Assembly: GCA_020161065.1 (NCBI GenBank)
Contig: JAIUPH010000002.1
Location: 1-64,000 of the forward strand
Reading direction: 5' to 3'
Origin: Pseudomonadota bacterium
GTDB lineage: Bacteria > Pseudomonadota > Gammaproteobacteria > Burkholderiales > Burkholderiaceae_C
Length of the DNA stretch: 64,000 nt
A program made the position numbers and the translations under genes. A model generated the notes under the pieces. The model had not been told where the DNA came from. It saw nothing but the letters and a program-made list of their open reading frames with translations, and ran no database searches. Positions 1-8,929 of this stretch are shown piece by piece; the stretch's first letter is position 1; every line of letters begins with the position of its first letter.

Positions 1-686
1 AGACCTCCGGCCGTTCGTTGCACGCGCAGGAGATGGACTTCAACGACATCCGCACGACGCTGCAGGCGCTGATCGCCATCTACGACAACTGCAACAGCCT
101 GCACACCAACGCCTACGACGAGGCGATCACGACGCCGACCGACGAGAGCGTGCGCCGGGCGATGGCCATCCAGTTGATCATCAACCGCGAATGGGGCCTG
201 GCGAAGAACGAGAACCCCAACCAGGGCGCCTTCATCATCGACGAGCTGACCGAGCTGGTGGAAGAAGCGGTGCTGGCCGAGTTCGAGAAGATCGCCGAGC
301 GCGGCGGCGTGCTCGGCGCGATGGAGACCGGCTACCAGCGCAGCAAGATCCAGGAAGAGAGCCTGCACTACGAGATGCTCAAGCACACCGGCGAGTACCC
401 CATCATCGGCGTCAACACCTTCCGCAACCCGCACGGCGACGCCGACAAGACCATCGAGCTGGCGCGCAGCACCGAGGACGAGAAGCAAAGCCAGCTGCAG
501 CGCCTGCAAGACTTCCACCAGCGCCACGCCGCCGAGGCGCCGGCGATGCTGAAGCGGCTGCAGCAGGCGGTGATCGACAACGGCAACGTCTTCGCGGTGC
601 TGATGGACGCGGTGCGCGTGTGCTCGCTCGGCCAGATCACCAGCGCGCTGTTCGAGGTCGGCGGGCAGTACCGGCGCAGCATGTAA
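1..686 (+). CDS. icmF: Fused isobutyryl-CoA mutase, C-terminal part (5' truncated)
   Basis: The reading frame is open from base 3 and runs off the left edge, so only about 227 C-terminal residues are present. They match the end of the large catalytic domain of the B12-dependent acyl-CoA mutases. Landmarks are [42 protein letters not shown] and IGVNTFRNP. The family interconverts isobutyryl-CoA and butyryl-CoA (in some members pivalyl/isovaleryl-CoA) with adenosylcobalamin. The wording of these motifs fits the fused IcmF type (mutase plus GTPase chaperone) better than MutB, but the diagnostic N-terminal cobalamin and G-protein domains lie outside the window. The gene ends with TAA. A 6-bp GC-rich inverted repeat (700-715, loop GCAT) follows the stop and may help termination, although it has no U-tract. 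Confidence 0.85.
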   Translation, partial: TSGRSLHAQEMDFNDIRTTLQALIAIYDNCNSLHTNAYDEAITTPTDESVRRAMAIQLIINREWGLAKNENPNQGAFIIDELTELVEEAVLAEFEKIAERGGVLGAMETGYQRSKIQEESLHYEMLKHTGEYPIIGVNTFRNPHGDADKTIELARSTEDEKQSQLQRLQDFHQRHAAEAPAMLKRLQQAVIDNGNVFAVLMDAVRVCSLGQITSALFEVGGQYRRSM

Positions 687-723
687 CAGCCGGGCTCGCG
701 CCGCCGCATGGCGGCCGGGTCCA

Positions 724-736
724 GATAATCGGGACC
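724..736 (+). promoter_or_regulatory. Candidate leaderless promoter (-10 GATAAT)
   Basis: GATAAT (724-729) is followed by only seven bases before the ATG of the next gene, and there is no Shine-Dalgarno sequence. A transcript from this -10 would begin at or beside the start codon. No good -35 is visible. The same layout recurs before lipB, the 17521 gene, ruvA and the 28129 gene. Confidence 0.4.
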
Positions 737-2548
737 ATGCCGACGCCGCTAGCACCTGCCGACAGCAGTCCCGCCTTGCGTCTGGCGCGCCGCGCCTGGA
801 CGCAACTGCAGTCCGACAGCCGCCGTTCGGTGGACGAGGCCGAGCAGGCGCTGGCGCTGGCCAGCGATGTCGACCCCGCCGGCCGCGCCTGGGCGCTGCT
901 GGTGCTCGGCTTCAATCGCCTGAACCTGGCCACGCCGGCGGCAGCGATCGAGACGCTGCAGCAAGCCGGCAACGCCTTTGCCGCCATCGGCCGGCGCGAC
1001 GGGCAGATCCTGGCCGAAACCGGCATCGCCCGCGCCTGGTGGCGCCAGGGCCGGCTGCAGCAGGCCTACCAGCGCCTGCAGGTGCTGCGCGACGAAGGCC
1101 TGCAAAGCCTGCGCGGCGAGCAGCGCGGCCTGCTGCTCAACGCGCTGGCCGGCTGCCTGTCGTCGCTGGGCGATTCGGAGCAGGCCTTCGCCCACATGTA
1201 CGCCGCGCTGCGCGACACGCCGGCCACCCACGCGCCCGGCTTCGACGTGGCGCTGCACTGCAACCTGGGCCACGAGCTGATCCAGCTGGGCGACCTCGAC
1301 GCCGCGCTGGCGCAGATCGACGAAGGCCTGGAGCGCTGCCGCCGGCTGACCAACCCGCGGCTGCTGGCCGCGCTGCTGATCAACCGCGCCATCGCGCTGA
1401 TGGAGCTGGGCCGCGCCCCCGAGGCGCTGCCCGTCATCGACGAGATCTGCACCATCCCCGACGACGAGCAGGGCCGCGGCCGCAACGCCGCCTGCTTCGA
1501 GATCCTGGCCTTGGTGGCGCTGCGCGCCGGCGAAGCGCCGCGCGGCCGCGCCTTGATCGCCGCCGCCGAGGCCGCGCACCACGAAGGCATTGCCGACGAG
1601 GCGCACGAGCTGGCGCAGGCGCGCTGCCTGCTGGCGCTGGCCGATGGCGACGCGGCCGCCGCCCGCGCCTGGCTGGCGCCTTGCCGCGAGCAGCTGCTGC
1701 AGCCGCTGGCCGACGACCCCTTGAGCCCGCGCATCCGCCACAGCGGCCTGCAATTGCTGGCCGAGCTGGCCGAGCGCGACGGCCGGCTCGACGACGCCTT
1801 GCTGCTGCTGAAGGCCGACGCCCGCGTGCAGGCCGGGCGCGCGGCCGCCGCCTCGCGCGCCCGCTACCAGGCCGCGGCGCTGCAGACCGAGCTGGCGCGC
1901 ATGCAGCGCCGGCTGCGCGACCACGAGGCGCGCAGCCGCGAGACCGAGCGCGTGGCCGCCGAATTGAGCGCCATCAACCGCCAGTTGCAGCGCAAGGTGC
2001 GCGAGGTGGAAGACCTGCGCGACGCGCTGCGCGAGCAGGCCACGCGCGACGCGCTGACCGGCCTGTTCAACCGCCGCCACTTCAACGACGCGGCGCCGCC
2101 GCTGCTGGCGCAGGCGCGGCGTGACGGCCAGGCGCTGGCCGCGGTGATCATCGACCTCGACCACTTCAAGGCCGTCAACGACCGCTACGGCCACGACGTG
2201 GGCGACCGCCTGCTGCGCGCCTTCGGCCAGGTGCTGGGCGCCGAGGCGCGCGCCAGCGACCTGGTGTGCCGCTGGGGCGGCGAGGAGTTCTGCCTGCTGC
2301 TGCCGGCCACGCCGCTGGACGCCGCCTGCCGGCTGGTGGAGCGGCTGCTGCAGCGCTGGCGTTCGTCCAGCCTGGACATGCCGGGCCAGCGGCTGGAGCG
2401 GCTGAGCTTCAGCGCCGGCGTCTGCGACAGCCACACCGAAACGGGCGACATCGGCGCGCTGCTGCGCGCCGCCGACCACGCGCTGCTGCTGGCCAAGCGC
2501 AATGGCCGCGCCCAGGTGCTGAGCGCCGCCGAGCCGAGCCGGCTGTAA
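737..2548 (+). CDS. TPR-repeat diguanylate cyclase (GGEEF)
   Basis: A 603-residue soluble protein. Residues from about 15 to 400 are helical repeats of the TPR type, with recurring A-x-x-x-L-G-x-A patterns. They are followed by a coiled coil of about 60 residues and a C-terminal GGDEF domain. The active-site signature is GGEEF at residues 514-518. An RASD motif five residues before it is a canonical RxxD inhibitory site, so product-inhibited c-di-GMP synthesis is expected. There is no signal peptide or membrane span, so it is cytosolic. The open frame extends upstream to about 191, but that part is a shadow of icmF. The ATG at 737 is chosen because the TPR-like composition starts there and a -10-like GATAAT sits just upstream. 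The input sensed by the TPR part is unknown. Confidence 0.88.
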   Translation: MPTPLAPADSSPALRLARRAWTQLQSDSRRSVDEAEQALALASDVDPAGRAWALLVLGFNRLNLATPAAAIETLQQAGNAFAAIGRRDGQILAETGIARAWWRQGRLQQAYQRLQVLRDEGLQSLRGEQRGLLLNALAGCLSSLGDSEQAFAHMYAALRDTPATHAPGFDVALHCNLGHELIQLGDLDAALAQIDEGLERCRRLTNPRLLAALLINRAIALMELGRAPEALPVIDEICTIPDDEQGRGRNAACFEILALVALRAGEAPRGRALIAAAEAAHHEGIADEAHELAQARCLLALADGDAAAARAWLAPCREQLLQPLADDPLSPRIRHSGLQLLAELAERDGRLDDALLLLKADARVQAGRAAAASRARYQAAALQTELARMQRRLRDHEARSRETERVAAELSAINRQLQRKVREVEDLRDALREQATRDALTGLFNRRHFNDAAPPLLAQARRDGQALAAVIIDLDHFKAVNDRYGHDVGDRLLRAFGQVLGAEARASDLVCRWGGEEFCLLLPATPLDAACRLVERLLQRWRSSSLDMPGQRLERLSFSAGVCDSHTETGDIGALLRAADHALLLAKRNGRAQVLSAAEPSRL

Positions 2549-2615
2549 GCGCCGCCGCTGGTCGGCGCCGCGCGGCCTTGATGCAGGGCAGGCCGGGTCC
2601 GCCGGCGCAGCGGTC

Positions 2616-2664
2616 TTGAAGTAGGTCAAGGACGGCGCCCGCCGGGCTCTGGAACATGCGCCAC
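2616..2664 (+). promoter_or_regulatory. FNR/DNR-type box and promoter of the nirC operon
   Basis: TTGAAGTAGGTCAA (2616-2629) fits the FNR/DNR/NNR consensus TTGAT/C-N4-G/ATCAA. A -10-like GAACAT ends at 2657, exactly 28 nt after the box. This places the box centre at about -41.5 from a predicted start at 2664, the class II activator position. The nirE promoter has the same half-sites and the same 28-nt spacing. The layout predicts induction by an FNR/DNR-type regulator under low oxygen or NO. The regulator gene was not found here. Confidence 0.8.
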
Positions 2665-2715
2665 GGCCTTGCCAGGGCCGCTCGTACCGCTGTCCCTCCC
2701 CGCTGCCCCCGCGCC

Positions 2716-3093
2716 ATGTCATCCGCTTCGCTTCCACGTCCGTGGCTCTTGCTGTCCCTGCTGGCCCTGCTGCTGAGCGCCGCTGCCGGCGCCAGCGCCC
2801 AGGCACCCGCCACCGTCGAACCCACGCGCCAGCAGGCGCTGCTGCGCATGGTGCGGCAGGATTGCGGCGCCTGCCACGGCATGCAGCTCACCGGCGGGCT
2901 GGGCCCGGCCATCACGGCGCAGGCGCTGGCCGAGGGCGAGCGCTCGCCCGAGCTCGTCTTCGCCACCATCTGGTACGGCCGCCCCGGCACGCCGATGCCG
3001 CCCTGGCGCGGCCTGCTCAGCGAGGCCGAGGCGCGCTGGATGTCGGCCCAGCTGCTGGCCGGGCTGCCGGCGCTGAACGGAGGCCCGCGATGA
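2716..3093 (+). CDS. nirC: Cytochrome c55X-type protein NirC
   Basis: A 125-residue exported mono-heme cytochrome c. An N-terminal signal peptide with a long Leu/Ala core ends near ASA. One CxxCH heme site (CGACHG) is followed by a GGLGP stretch, and a later TPMPP supplies the likely axial Met. NirC/c55X proteins are periplasmic electron carriers in nir clusters and are linked to heme d1 maturation or electron supply to cytochrome cd1. An in-frame ATG at 2656 is rejected because it lies inside the predicted -10 element, upstream of the predicted transcription start. The ATG at 2716 gives a normal signal peptide. The gene is first in the nir operon and overlaps nirF by four bases. Confidence 0.85.
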   Translation: MSSASLPRPWLLLSLLALLLSAAAGASAQAPATVEPTRQQALLRMVRQDCGACHGMQLTGGLGPAITAQALAEGERSPELVFATIWYGRPGTPMPPWRGLLSEAEARWMSAQLLAGLPALNGGPR

Positions 3094-4295
3094 AGCGCCG
3101 CGCCTTCGTCTCCGGCGCCGCGGCCAGCGCCGTCGCATTGCCCTTGCTCGGCGGCTGCGCGGCGACGCCTTCGATCCAGCCCGCCGATCCGGTCGGCAGC
3201 GGCGACCTCGGCCTCGTGGTCGAGCGCGCCAGCGGCAGCCTGGCGGTCGTCAACACCAGCCGCCCCGCGGTGCTGGGCCGCATCGAAGGGCTGGGCGACC
3301 TCTCGCACGCCTCCATCGTCTACGCCCGCGACGGCGCGCGCGGCTTCGTCTTCGGCCGCGACGGCGCGCTGACGCGCGTCAACCTGCTGACGCGCCGCAT
3401 CGAGGCCCGCGTGCAGCAGGCCGGCAACTCGATCGGCGGCGCCATCTCGCAAGACGGCACGCTGGTCGCCGCGCAGAACTACCAGCCCGGCGGCGTCAAG
3501 GTCTTCGATGCGCGCACGCTGGCGCTGGTGGCCGACATTCCGGCGCTGGACGCGCAGGGCAAGCGCTCGCGCGTCGTCGGCCTGGCCGACCTGCCGGGGC
3601 GGCGCTTCATCTATTCGCTGTTCGACGCCGACGCCATCTGCATTGCCGACCTGTCGGACCCGCAGTCGCCGCGCGTCACCCGGCTCGACGGCATCGGCCG
3701 CCAGCCCTACGACGCGCTGCTGACGCCCGACGGCCGCCACTACATCGCCGGCCTGTTCGGCGAGGACGGGTTGGCGCTCGTCGACCTGTGGGCCGAGCGG
3801 CCGCAGGTCCAGCGCGTGCTGGGCGGCTACGGCCGCGGCCAGCAGCCGCTGCCGGTCTACAAGATGCCGCACTTGCGCGGCTGGGCCGTCGCCGGGCGCG
3901 AGGCCTGGCTGCCGGCCATCGGCCACCACGAGGTGCTGGTGGCCGACACCACCAGCTGGGCCGAGGTCGGCCGCGTCGCGGTGGCCGGCCAGCCGGTGTT
4001 CGTGATGGCGCAGCCCGACGGCCGCCGCGTGTGGGTCAACTTCGCGCTGCCCGACTACCACAAGGTGCAGGTGATCGACGTGCCCACGCGCCGCGTGGTG
4101 CACGGCTTCGAGCCCGGGCGCGCGGTGCTGCACCTGGAGTTCACGCCGCGCGGCGAGGCGGTGTGGATCAGCGCCCGCGACGACAACCGCGTGCTGGTGG
4201 TCGACACCGCGAGCTGGCGCACGCTGGCCACGCTGGACGTGCGCTCGCCCAGCGGCATCTTCTTCACCGCGCGCGCGGCGCGCGTCGGCTTGTGA
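3090..4295 (+). CDS. nirF: Heme d1 biosynthesis protein NirF (lipoprotein)
   Basis: A 401-residue beta-propeller protein of the NirF/NirN family. The N-terminus carries paired arginines (KRRAF) and a hydrophobic stretch ending in the lipobox LLGGC, so Cys23 is the predicted lipid-modified residue. It should be a periplasmic lipoprotein, possibly exported by Tat. NirF is the dehydrogenase-like enzyme of periplasmic heme d1 assembly, acting on a d1 precursor before NirN. It has no CxxCH, unlike its relative NirN downstream, as is normal. The start codon ATG overlaps the nirC stop (ATGA) and a GGAGG ribosome site precedes it. The next gene begins just past its TGA, so the operon is tightly coupled. 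Confidence 0.9.
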   Translation: MKRRAFVSGAAASAVALPLLGGCAATPSIQPADPVGSGDLGLVVERASGSLAVVNTSRPAVLGRIEGLGDLSHASIVYARDGARGFVFGRDGALTRVNLLTRRIEARVQQAGNSIGGAISQDGTLVAAQNYQPGGVKVFDARTLALVADIPALDAQGKRSRVVGLADLPGRRFIYSLFDADAICIADLSDPQSPRVTRLDGIGRQPYDALLTPDGRHYIAGLFGEDGLALVDLWAERPQVQRVLGGYGRGQQPLPVYKMPHLRGWAVAGREAWLPAIGHHEVLVADTTSWAEVGRVAVAGQPVFVMAQPDGRRVWVNFALPDYHKVQVIDVPTRRVVHGFEPGRAVLHLEFTPRGEAVWISARDDNRVLVVDTASWRTLATLDVRSPSGIFFTARAARVGL

Positions 4296-4303
4296 GCGTG
4301 GGC

Positions 4304-5308
4304 ATGAACATGACGCCGATCTTCGACGGCATCGACCAGCGCCTGCTCAACCAGTGGCAGCGCGGCTTTCCGCTGCAGCGCGAGCCCTATGCCGTGCTGG
4401 CCGACGCGCTGGGCCTGGGCGATGCCGCCGTGCTGGCGCGGCTGCAGCGGCTGCAGGCGCTGGGCGCCTTCAGCCGCATCGGCGGCGCCTGGGCGGCCGG
4501 CGCCGGCGGCGCCGCGCTGCTGTGCGCCTACGCCGTGCCGCCGGCGCGGCTGGAGGCGGTGGCGGCGCAGGTCTCGGCGCAGGCCGGCGTCAACCATAAC
4601 TATCAACGCGAGCACCACCACAACCTGTGGTTCGTGCTCACCGGCCCCGACGCCACGGCCGTCGGCCAGGCGCTCGACCGGTTGGACGCACAGACCGGCC
4701 TGCCAGCGCTGCGCCTGCGCATGCAGCGCGCCTACCGCATCGACCTCGGCTTCGACCTGCGCCAGCGCCTGGCGCACGACCACGCGCCGCAGCGCGCGAA
4801 TGCCGCGCCGGTGGCCGCCGCCGACCGCCCGCTGGCCGCCTGGCTGGAAGGCGGGTTGCCGTTGCGGCCGCGCCCCTACGACGAAGCCGCCGCCGCCTGC
4901 GGCTGGGCGCCCGAGCGCGTGCTGGCCGCGCTGCAGCGCTGGCTGGACCAGGGCACGCTGCGCCGGCTGGGCGTGATCGTGCGCCACCACGAGCTGGGCT
5001 TCGACCACAACGCGATGGCGGTGTTCGACGTGAGCGACGCGCAGGTCGACGCTGCCGGCGAGCGCCTGGCGCAGCAGCCCGGCGTCACGCTGGCCTACCG
5101 CCGCACCCGCGCGGCGGCCTGGCGCTACAACCTCTACGCCATGGTGCACGGCCGCGCCCGCGACGAAGTGCGCGCCGCGGTGGCCGCCGCCGCGCAAGGC
5201 GCCGGGCTGGACGGCGTGCCGCACGAGCTGCTGTTCAGTTGCCGCCGCTTCAAGCAGGAAGGCGGGCGCTACTTCAGCAGCGCGCCGGTGGAAGCCGTTC
5301 ATGTTTGA
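4304..5308 (+). CDS. nirDL: Siroheme decarboxylase fusion NirDL
   Basis: A 334-residue fusion of two AsnC/Lrp-like siroheme decarboxylase units. The first half (about 1-165) is NirD-like with a HNYQREHHHNLWFV signature. The second half (about 175-334) is NirL-like with a YRRTR...WRYNLYAMVHGR signature. NirD, L, G and H together decarboxylate the acetate side chains of siroheme to make didecarboxysiroheme, the d1 precursor, in the cytoplasm. NirD and NirL are separate genes in Pseudomonas aeruginosa but fused in several other denitrifiers. Possible starts are GTG 4292 or 4298 and ATG 4304 or 4310. ATG 4304 is a compromise with no strong ribosome site. The stop overlaps the nirG start by eight bases. 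Confidence 0.9.
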   Translation: MNMTPIFDGIDQRLLNQWQRGFPLQREPYAVLADALGLGDAAVLARLQRLQALGAFSRIGGAWAAGAGGAALLCAYAVPPARLEAVAAQVSAQAGVNHNYQREHHHNLWFVLTGPDATAVGQALDRLDAQTGLPALRLRMQRAYRIDLGFDLRQRLAHDHAPQRANAAPVAAADRPLAAWLEGGLPLRPRPYDEAAAACGWAPERVLAALQRWLDQGTLRRLGVIVRHHELGFDHNAMAVFDVSDAQVDAAGERLAQQPGVTLAYRRTRAAAWRYNLYAMVHGRARDEVRAAVAAAAQGAGLDGVPHELLFSCRRFKQEGGRYFSSAPVEAVHV

Positions 5309-5789
5309 CGTTATCCACCCTGACGACCTGCGCCTGATCGCGCGGCTGCACGGCGGCCTGCCGCTGGTCGAGCGGCCTTATCGCGCCGTGGCCGACGAGC
5401 TGGGCCTGGGCGAAGAGCACGTGATCGCGCGCCTGCAGGCCTTGCTGGCCGACGGCGTGCTCACGCGCTTCGGCCCGCTGTTCCAGATCGAGCGTGCCGG
5501 CGGCGCCTTCGTGCTGGCCGCGATGCAGGTGCCGGCCGCGCGCTTCGACGCGGTGGCCGCGCAGGTCAACGCGCGGCCCGAGGTGGCGCACAACTACCGG
5601 CGCGAGCATGCGTTGAACCTGTGGTTCGTCGCCGCCGCGACCAGCGCCGACGCGGTGGAGCACGCGATCCAGGCCATCGAAGCGGACACGGGATTGACCG
5701 TGCTGCGCTTTCCCAAGGAACGCGAGTTCTTCGTCGAGTTGAAGCTGCCGCTGTTGGAGCCCGTGGAAGCCGACCATGCCGCTGGATGA
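5301..5789 (+). CDS. nirG: Siroheme decarboxylase subunit NirG
   Basis: A 162-residue AsnC-type protein: an N-terminal winged-helix part (about 1-60) and a C-terminal RAM-like domain. It carries HNYRREHALNLWFV, the same signature as the NirD half of the preceding fusion, which marks it as the NirG type. It is a partner in the NirDLGH siroheme decarboxylase complex. The ATG lies inside the end of nirDL (8-base overlap) and the 3' end overlaps nirH by 14 bases, so translation is probably coupled. No metal-binding or catalytic residue beyond the conserved His/Arg signature can be assigned from sequence alone. Confidence 0.9.
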   Translation: MFDVIHPDDLRLIARLHGGLPLVERPYRAVADELGLGEEHVIARLQALLADGVLTRFGPLFQIERAGGAFVLAAMQVPAARFDAVAAQVNARPEVAHNYRREHALNLWFVAAATSADAVEHAIQAIEADTGLTVLRFPKEREFFVELKLPLLEPVEADHAAG

Positions 5790-6258
5790 CTTCGACCGCC
5801 GGCTGATCGCCGCCACCCAAGCCGGGTTGCCGCTGGTGCCTCGGCCGTTCGACGCCGTCGGCGAACGACTCGGCTGCAGCGGCGAGCAGGTGCGCCGGCG
5901 GCTGCAGGCGATGCTCGACCAGGGCCTGGTGCGCCGCATCGGCGCCGTGCCCAACCACTACCGCCTGGGCTTCACCGCCAACGGCATGACGGTGTGGGAC
6001 GTGGCCGACGAGCGCGTCGACGAACTGGGCGCCGAGGTCGGCGCGCTGCCCGGCGTCAGCCACTGCTATCGGCGCCCGCGCCGGCTGCCGCAGTGGCGCT
6101 ACAACCTGTTCGCGATGCTGCACGGCCGCAGCCGCGCCGAAGTCGAAGCGCAGCGCGGCCAGGTGCGCGCGCTGCTGGGCGCGGCCTGCCGCGCCGACGA
6201 CGTGCTGTATTCCAGCGCCATCCTCAAGAAGACCGGATTGCGTTTAAACGAAGGCTGA
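5776..6258 (+). CDS. nirH: Siroheme decarboxylase subunit NirH
   Basis: A 160-residue AsnC-type protein with the NirL/NirH signature (CYRRPRRLPQWRYNLFAMLHGR, split over about residues 95-118). It pairs with NirG, so the operon encodes a complete NirD-L-G-H set: one D-type, one G-type (both HNYxREH) and two L/H-type units. The start ATG at 5776 lies within nirG. The downstream nirJ begins five bases after the stop. It acts in cytosolic siroheme decarboxylation. Confidence 0.9.
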   Translation: MPLDDFDRRLIAATQAGLPLVPRPFDAVGERLGCSGEQVRRRLQAMLDQGLVRRIGAVPNHYRLGFTANGMTVWDVADERVDELGAEVGALPGVSHCYRRPRRLPQWRYNLFAMLHGRSRAEVEAQRGQVRALLGAACRADDVLYSSAILKKTGLRLNEG

Positions 6259-6263
6259 TTCCC

Positions 6264-7445
6264 ATGTTCCGCATCACCCAATACCTGCGCGACCTGGCGC
6301 AGGCCGAAGCCACCGGCAGCTACCCGGCGGTCCGCGCCAGTCGGCCGTCAGGGCCGGTCGTCATCTGGAACCTCATCCGCCGTTGCAACCTGACCTGCAA
6401 GCATTGCTACGCGCTGTCGGCCGACCACGAGTACGCCGGCGAGCTGAGCACTGCCGAGGTCTTCACGGTGATGGACGACCTCAAGGCCTACCGCGTGCCG
6501 GTGCTCATCCTCTCCGGCGGCGAGCCGCTGCTGCGGCCCGACCTGTTCGAGATCGCCGCGCGCGCCAAGGCCATGCGCTTCTACGTCGGGCTGTCGAGCA
6601 ACGGCACGCTGATCGACGCCGCGGTGGCCGATCGCGTGGCCGCGGCCCATTTCGACTACGTGGGCATCAGCCTCGACGGCATCGGCGCCGTGCACGACAA
6701 GTTCCGCCGCAAGGTGGGCGCCTTCGACGCCAGCCTGGCCGCCGTGCACGAGCTGCAGGCGCGCGACGTGAAGGTGGGCCTGCGCTACACGATGACCTCG
6801 CTCAACGGCGGCGAACTGCCGGCGCTGCTGCAGTTGATGCGCGACGTGGGCGCGCACAAGTTCTACTTCTCGCACCTGAACTACGCCGGCCGCGGCAACA
6901 TCCACCGCAGCAAGGACGCCCACCACCAGGCCACGCGCGAGGCGCTGGACCTGCTGTTCGACACCGCCTGGGCCGACGCGCAAGCCGGCGCCGAGCGCGA
7001 ATACGTCACCGGCAACAACGATGCCGACGGCGTCTACCTGCTGCACTGGGTGCAGCGGCGCTACCCGCGCTGGGCCGGCGCCCTGCGCGAGCACCTCGTC
7101 GCCTGGGGCGGCAACGCCAGCGGCGTGATGGTGGCCAACATCGACAACCTGGGCCAGGTGCACCCCGACACGATGTGGTGGCACCACGGCCTGGGCTCGG
7201 TGCGCGAGCGGCCGTTCTCGCAGATCTGGGACGACGTGTCTGATCCGCTGATGGCCGGCCTCAAGGCGCGGCCGCGCCCGCTGCAGGGCCGCTGCGCGGC
7301 CTGCACCGAGCGCGCCGTCTGCGGCGGCAACACCCGCGTGCGCGCGCAGCAGCTCACCGGCAATCCGTGGGCCGCCGACCCTGGTTGTTATCTCGACGAC
7401 GCGGAAATCGGCCTGCAGCCGCAGGCGGCGGAGGCCGCGGCATGA
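6264..7445 (+). CDS. nirJ: Radical SAM heme d1 enzyme NirJ
   Basis: A 393-residue radical SAM protein. The cluster-binding CxxxCxxC is CNLTCKHC (Cys41, Cys45, Cys48), followed by the GGEP motif that contacts SAM. A C-terminal SPASM-like region has four further cysteines (CAAC, then VCGG and a final PGCYL), expected to hold a second Fe-S cluster. NirJ replaces the propionate groups of didecarboxysiroheme with oxo groups to give a pre-d1 intermediate. The open frame extends upstream into nirH in another frame. ATG 6264, just after the nirH stop, gives the family-standard N-terminus. The stop overlaps the nirN ATG (ATGA). Confidence 0.93.
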   Translation: MFRITQYLRDLAQAEATGSYPAVRASRPSGPVVIWNLIRRCNLTCKHCYALSADHEYAGELSTAEVFTVMDDLKAYRVPVLILSGGEPLLRPDLFEIAARAKAMRFYVGLSSNGTLIDAAVADRVAAAHFDYVGISLDGIGAVHDKFRRKVGAFDASLAAVHELQARDVKVGLRYTMTSLNGGELPALLQLMRDVGAHKFYFSHLNYAGRGNIHRSKDAHHQATREALDLLFDTAWADAQAGAEREYVTGNNDADGVYLLHWVQRRYPRWAGALREHLVAWGGNASGVMVANIDNLGQVHPDTMWWHHGLGSVRERPFSQIWDDVSDPLMAGLKARPRPLQGRCAACTERAVCGGNTRVRAQQLTGNPWAADPGCYLDDAEIGLQPQAAEAAA

Positions 7446-8929
7446 AGGCCCTGGCCTGGGCCTGGCGGCTGGCGCTGGCCGGCGCGCTGTGCGCCGCCGG
7501 CGCCGAGCTGGCCTCGGCGCAGGGCGTGGACGCCGGCGCGCTGTACCAGCAGCACTGCGCCAGCTGCCACGGCGCGCAGCGCACCGGCGGCATGGGCCCG
7601 GCACTGCTGCCCGAAAGCCTGGCGCGGCTGCGCAAGCCGGAGGCGCTGAAGACCATCACCCAGGGCCGCGCCGCGACGCAGATGCCGGGCTTCGCCGACA
7701 AGCTGGACGCCGCGCAGATCCAGGCGCTGGTGGGCCTGGTCTACACGCCGGTGCTGCCGGCGCCGCGCTGGAGCGACGACGACATCCGCGCCTCGCGCGA
7801 GGCGATGGCCGACGCCGCCAGGCTGCCGGCCAAGCCGCAGTGGCAGGCCGACCCGATGAATCTGTTCGTCGTCGTCGAAGGCGGCGACCACCACGTCTCG
7901 CTGCTCGACGGCGACCGCTTCGAGGTCATCCACCGCTTCGCCAGCCGCTACGCGCTGCACGGCGGGCCGAAGTTCACGCCCGAGGGGCGCTGGGTCTACT
8001 TCGGCTCGCGCGACGGCTGGATCACCAAGTACGACCTGTGGAACCTGAAGGTCGTGGCCGAGGTGCGCGCCGGCCTCAACATGCGCAACGTGGCCGTCAG
8101 CGGCGACGGGCGCTGGGTGATGGCGGCCAACTACCTGCCGGGCAACGTGGTGCTGTTCGACGCCGATCTCAAGCTCGTCAAACGTTGGGATGCCGGCTCG
8201 CGCGTCTCGGCCGTCTACGATGCCACGCCGCGCAAGAGCTTCGTCGTCGCGCTGAAGGACGTGCCCGAGCTGTGGGAGCTGGCCTGGGACGGCGCCAGCC
8301 TGCGCCGCACCCGGCTGGACGAGCCGCTGGACGACTTCTTCTTCGACCAGAGCTATCGCCACGCCCTGGGGGCGACGCGCGAGCGCGCCGACGGCAGCGC
8401 CGGCGCCCAGGTGGTGGATCTGGAGCAGCAGCGCAAGGTGGCCGAGCTGCCGATCGCCGGCATGCCGCACCTCGGCTCGGGCATCACCTTCGCGTGGAAC
8501 GGCAGCACGGTGCTGGCCAGCCCCAACCTGAAGGGCGGCGCGATCGACGTCATCGACATGAAGGACTGGAAGGCGGTGAAGACCATCGCGACGCCGGGCC
8601 CGGGCTTCTTCATGCGCAGCCACGAGGCGACGCCTTATGCCTGGACCGATTCGATGATGAGCCCGACCGCCAAGGACACGCTGACCATCATCGACAAGCG
8701 CACGCTGCAGCCGGTGGCCAGCGTGCGCGAGCCCGGCCGCACGCTGGCGCACATCGAGTTCACCAAGGATGGCCGTTATGCGCTGGCCAGCGTCTGGGAA
8801 GACGACGGCGCGCTGGTCGTCTACGACGCCGCGACGCTGAAGGAAGTGAAGCGGCTGCCGATGCGCAAACCGGTGGGCAAGTACAACGTGTGGAACAAGA
8901 TCACGCGGTCGGAGGGCACCTCACATTGA
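7442..8929 (+). CDS. nirN: Heme d1 dehydrogenase NirN (cytochrome c / d1-type propeller)
   Basis: A 495-residue periplasmic protein. A signal peptide ends near ASAQG. A cytochrome c domain with CASCHG (Cys39, Cys42, His43) is followed from about residue 125 by an eight-bladed beta-propeller homologous to the d1 domain of NirS. NirN oxidises dihydro-heme d1 to heme d1, the final step before insertion into NirS. NirN and NirS are paralogues. NirN is preferred because of the gene order nirF-DL-G-H-J-N and the short MGPAL-type cytochrome domain. The last codons overlap the convergent nirE by nine bases. Confidence 0.85.
   Translation: MKALAWAWRLALAGALCAAGAELASAQGVDAGALYQQHCASCHGAQRTGGMGPALLPESLARLRKPEALKTITQGRAATQMPGFADKLDAAQIQALVGLVYTPVLPAPRWSDDDIRASREAMADAARLPAKPQWQADPMNLFVVVEGGDHHVSLLDGDRFEVIHRFASRYALHGGPKFTPEGRWVYFGSRDGWITKYDLWNLKVVAEVRAGLNMRNVAVSGDGRWVMAANYLPGNVVLFDADLKLVKRWDAGSRVSAVYDATPRKSFVVALKDVPELWELAWDGASLRRTRLDEPLDDFFFDQSYRHALGATRERADGSAGAQVVDLEQQRKVAELPIAGMPHLGSGITFAWNGSTVLASPNLKGGAIDVIDMKDWKAVKTIATPGPGFFMRSHEATPYAWTDSMMSPTAKDTLTIIDKRTLQPVASVREPGRTLAHIEFTKDGRYALASVWEDDGALVVYDAATLKEVKRLPMRKPVGKYNVWNKITRSEGTSH

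Noticed and set aside
191-736. N-terminal extension of the TPR-GGDEF protein through icmF DNA
   Set aside because: The extension is Arg/Ala/Gly-rich shadow sequence; the TPR pattern begins at ATG 737.
2656-2715. Longer nirC N-terminus from ATG 2656
   Set aside because: That ATG lies inside the predicted -10 element and would place basic residues before the signal peptide. ATG 2716 gives a normal start.
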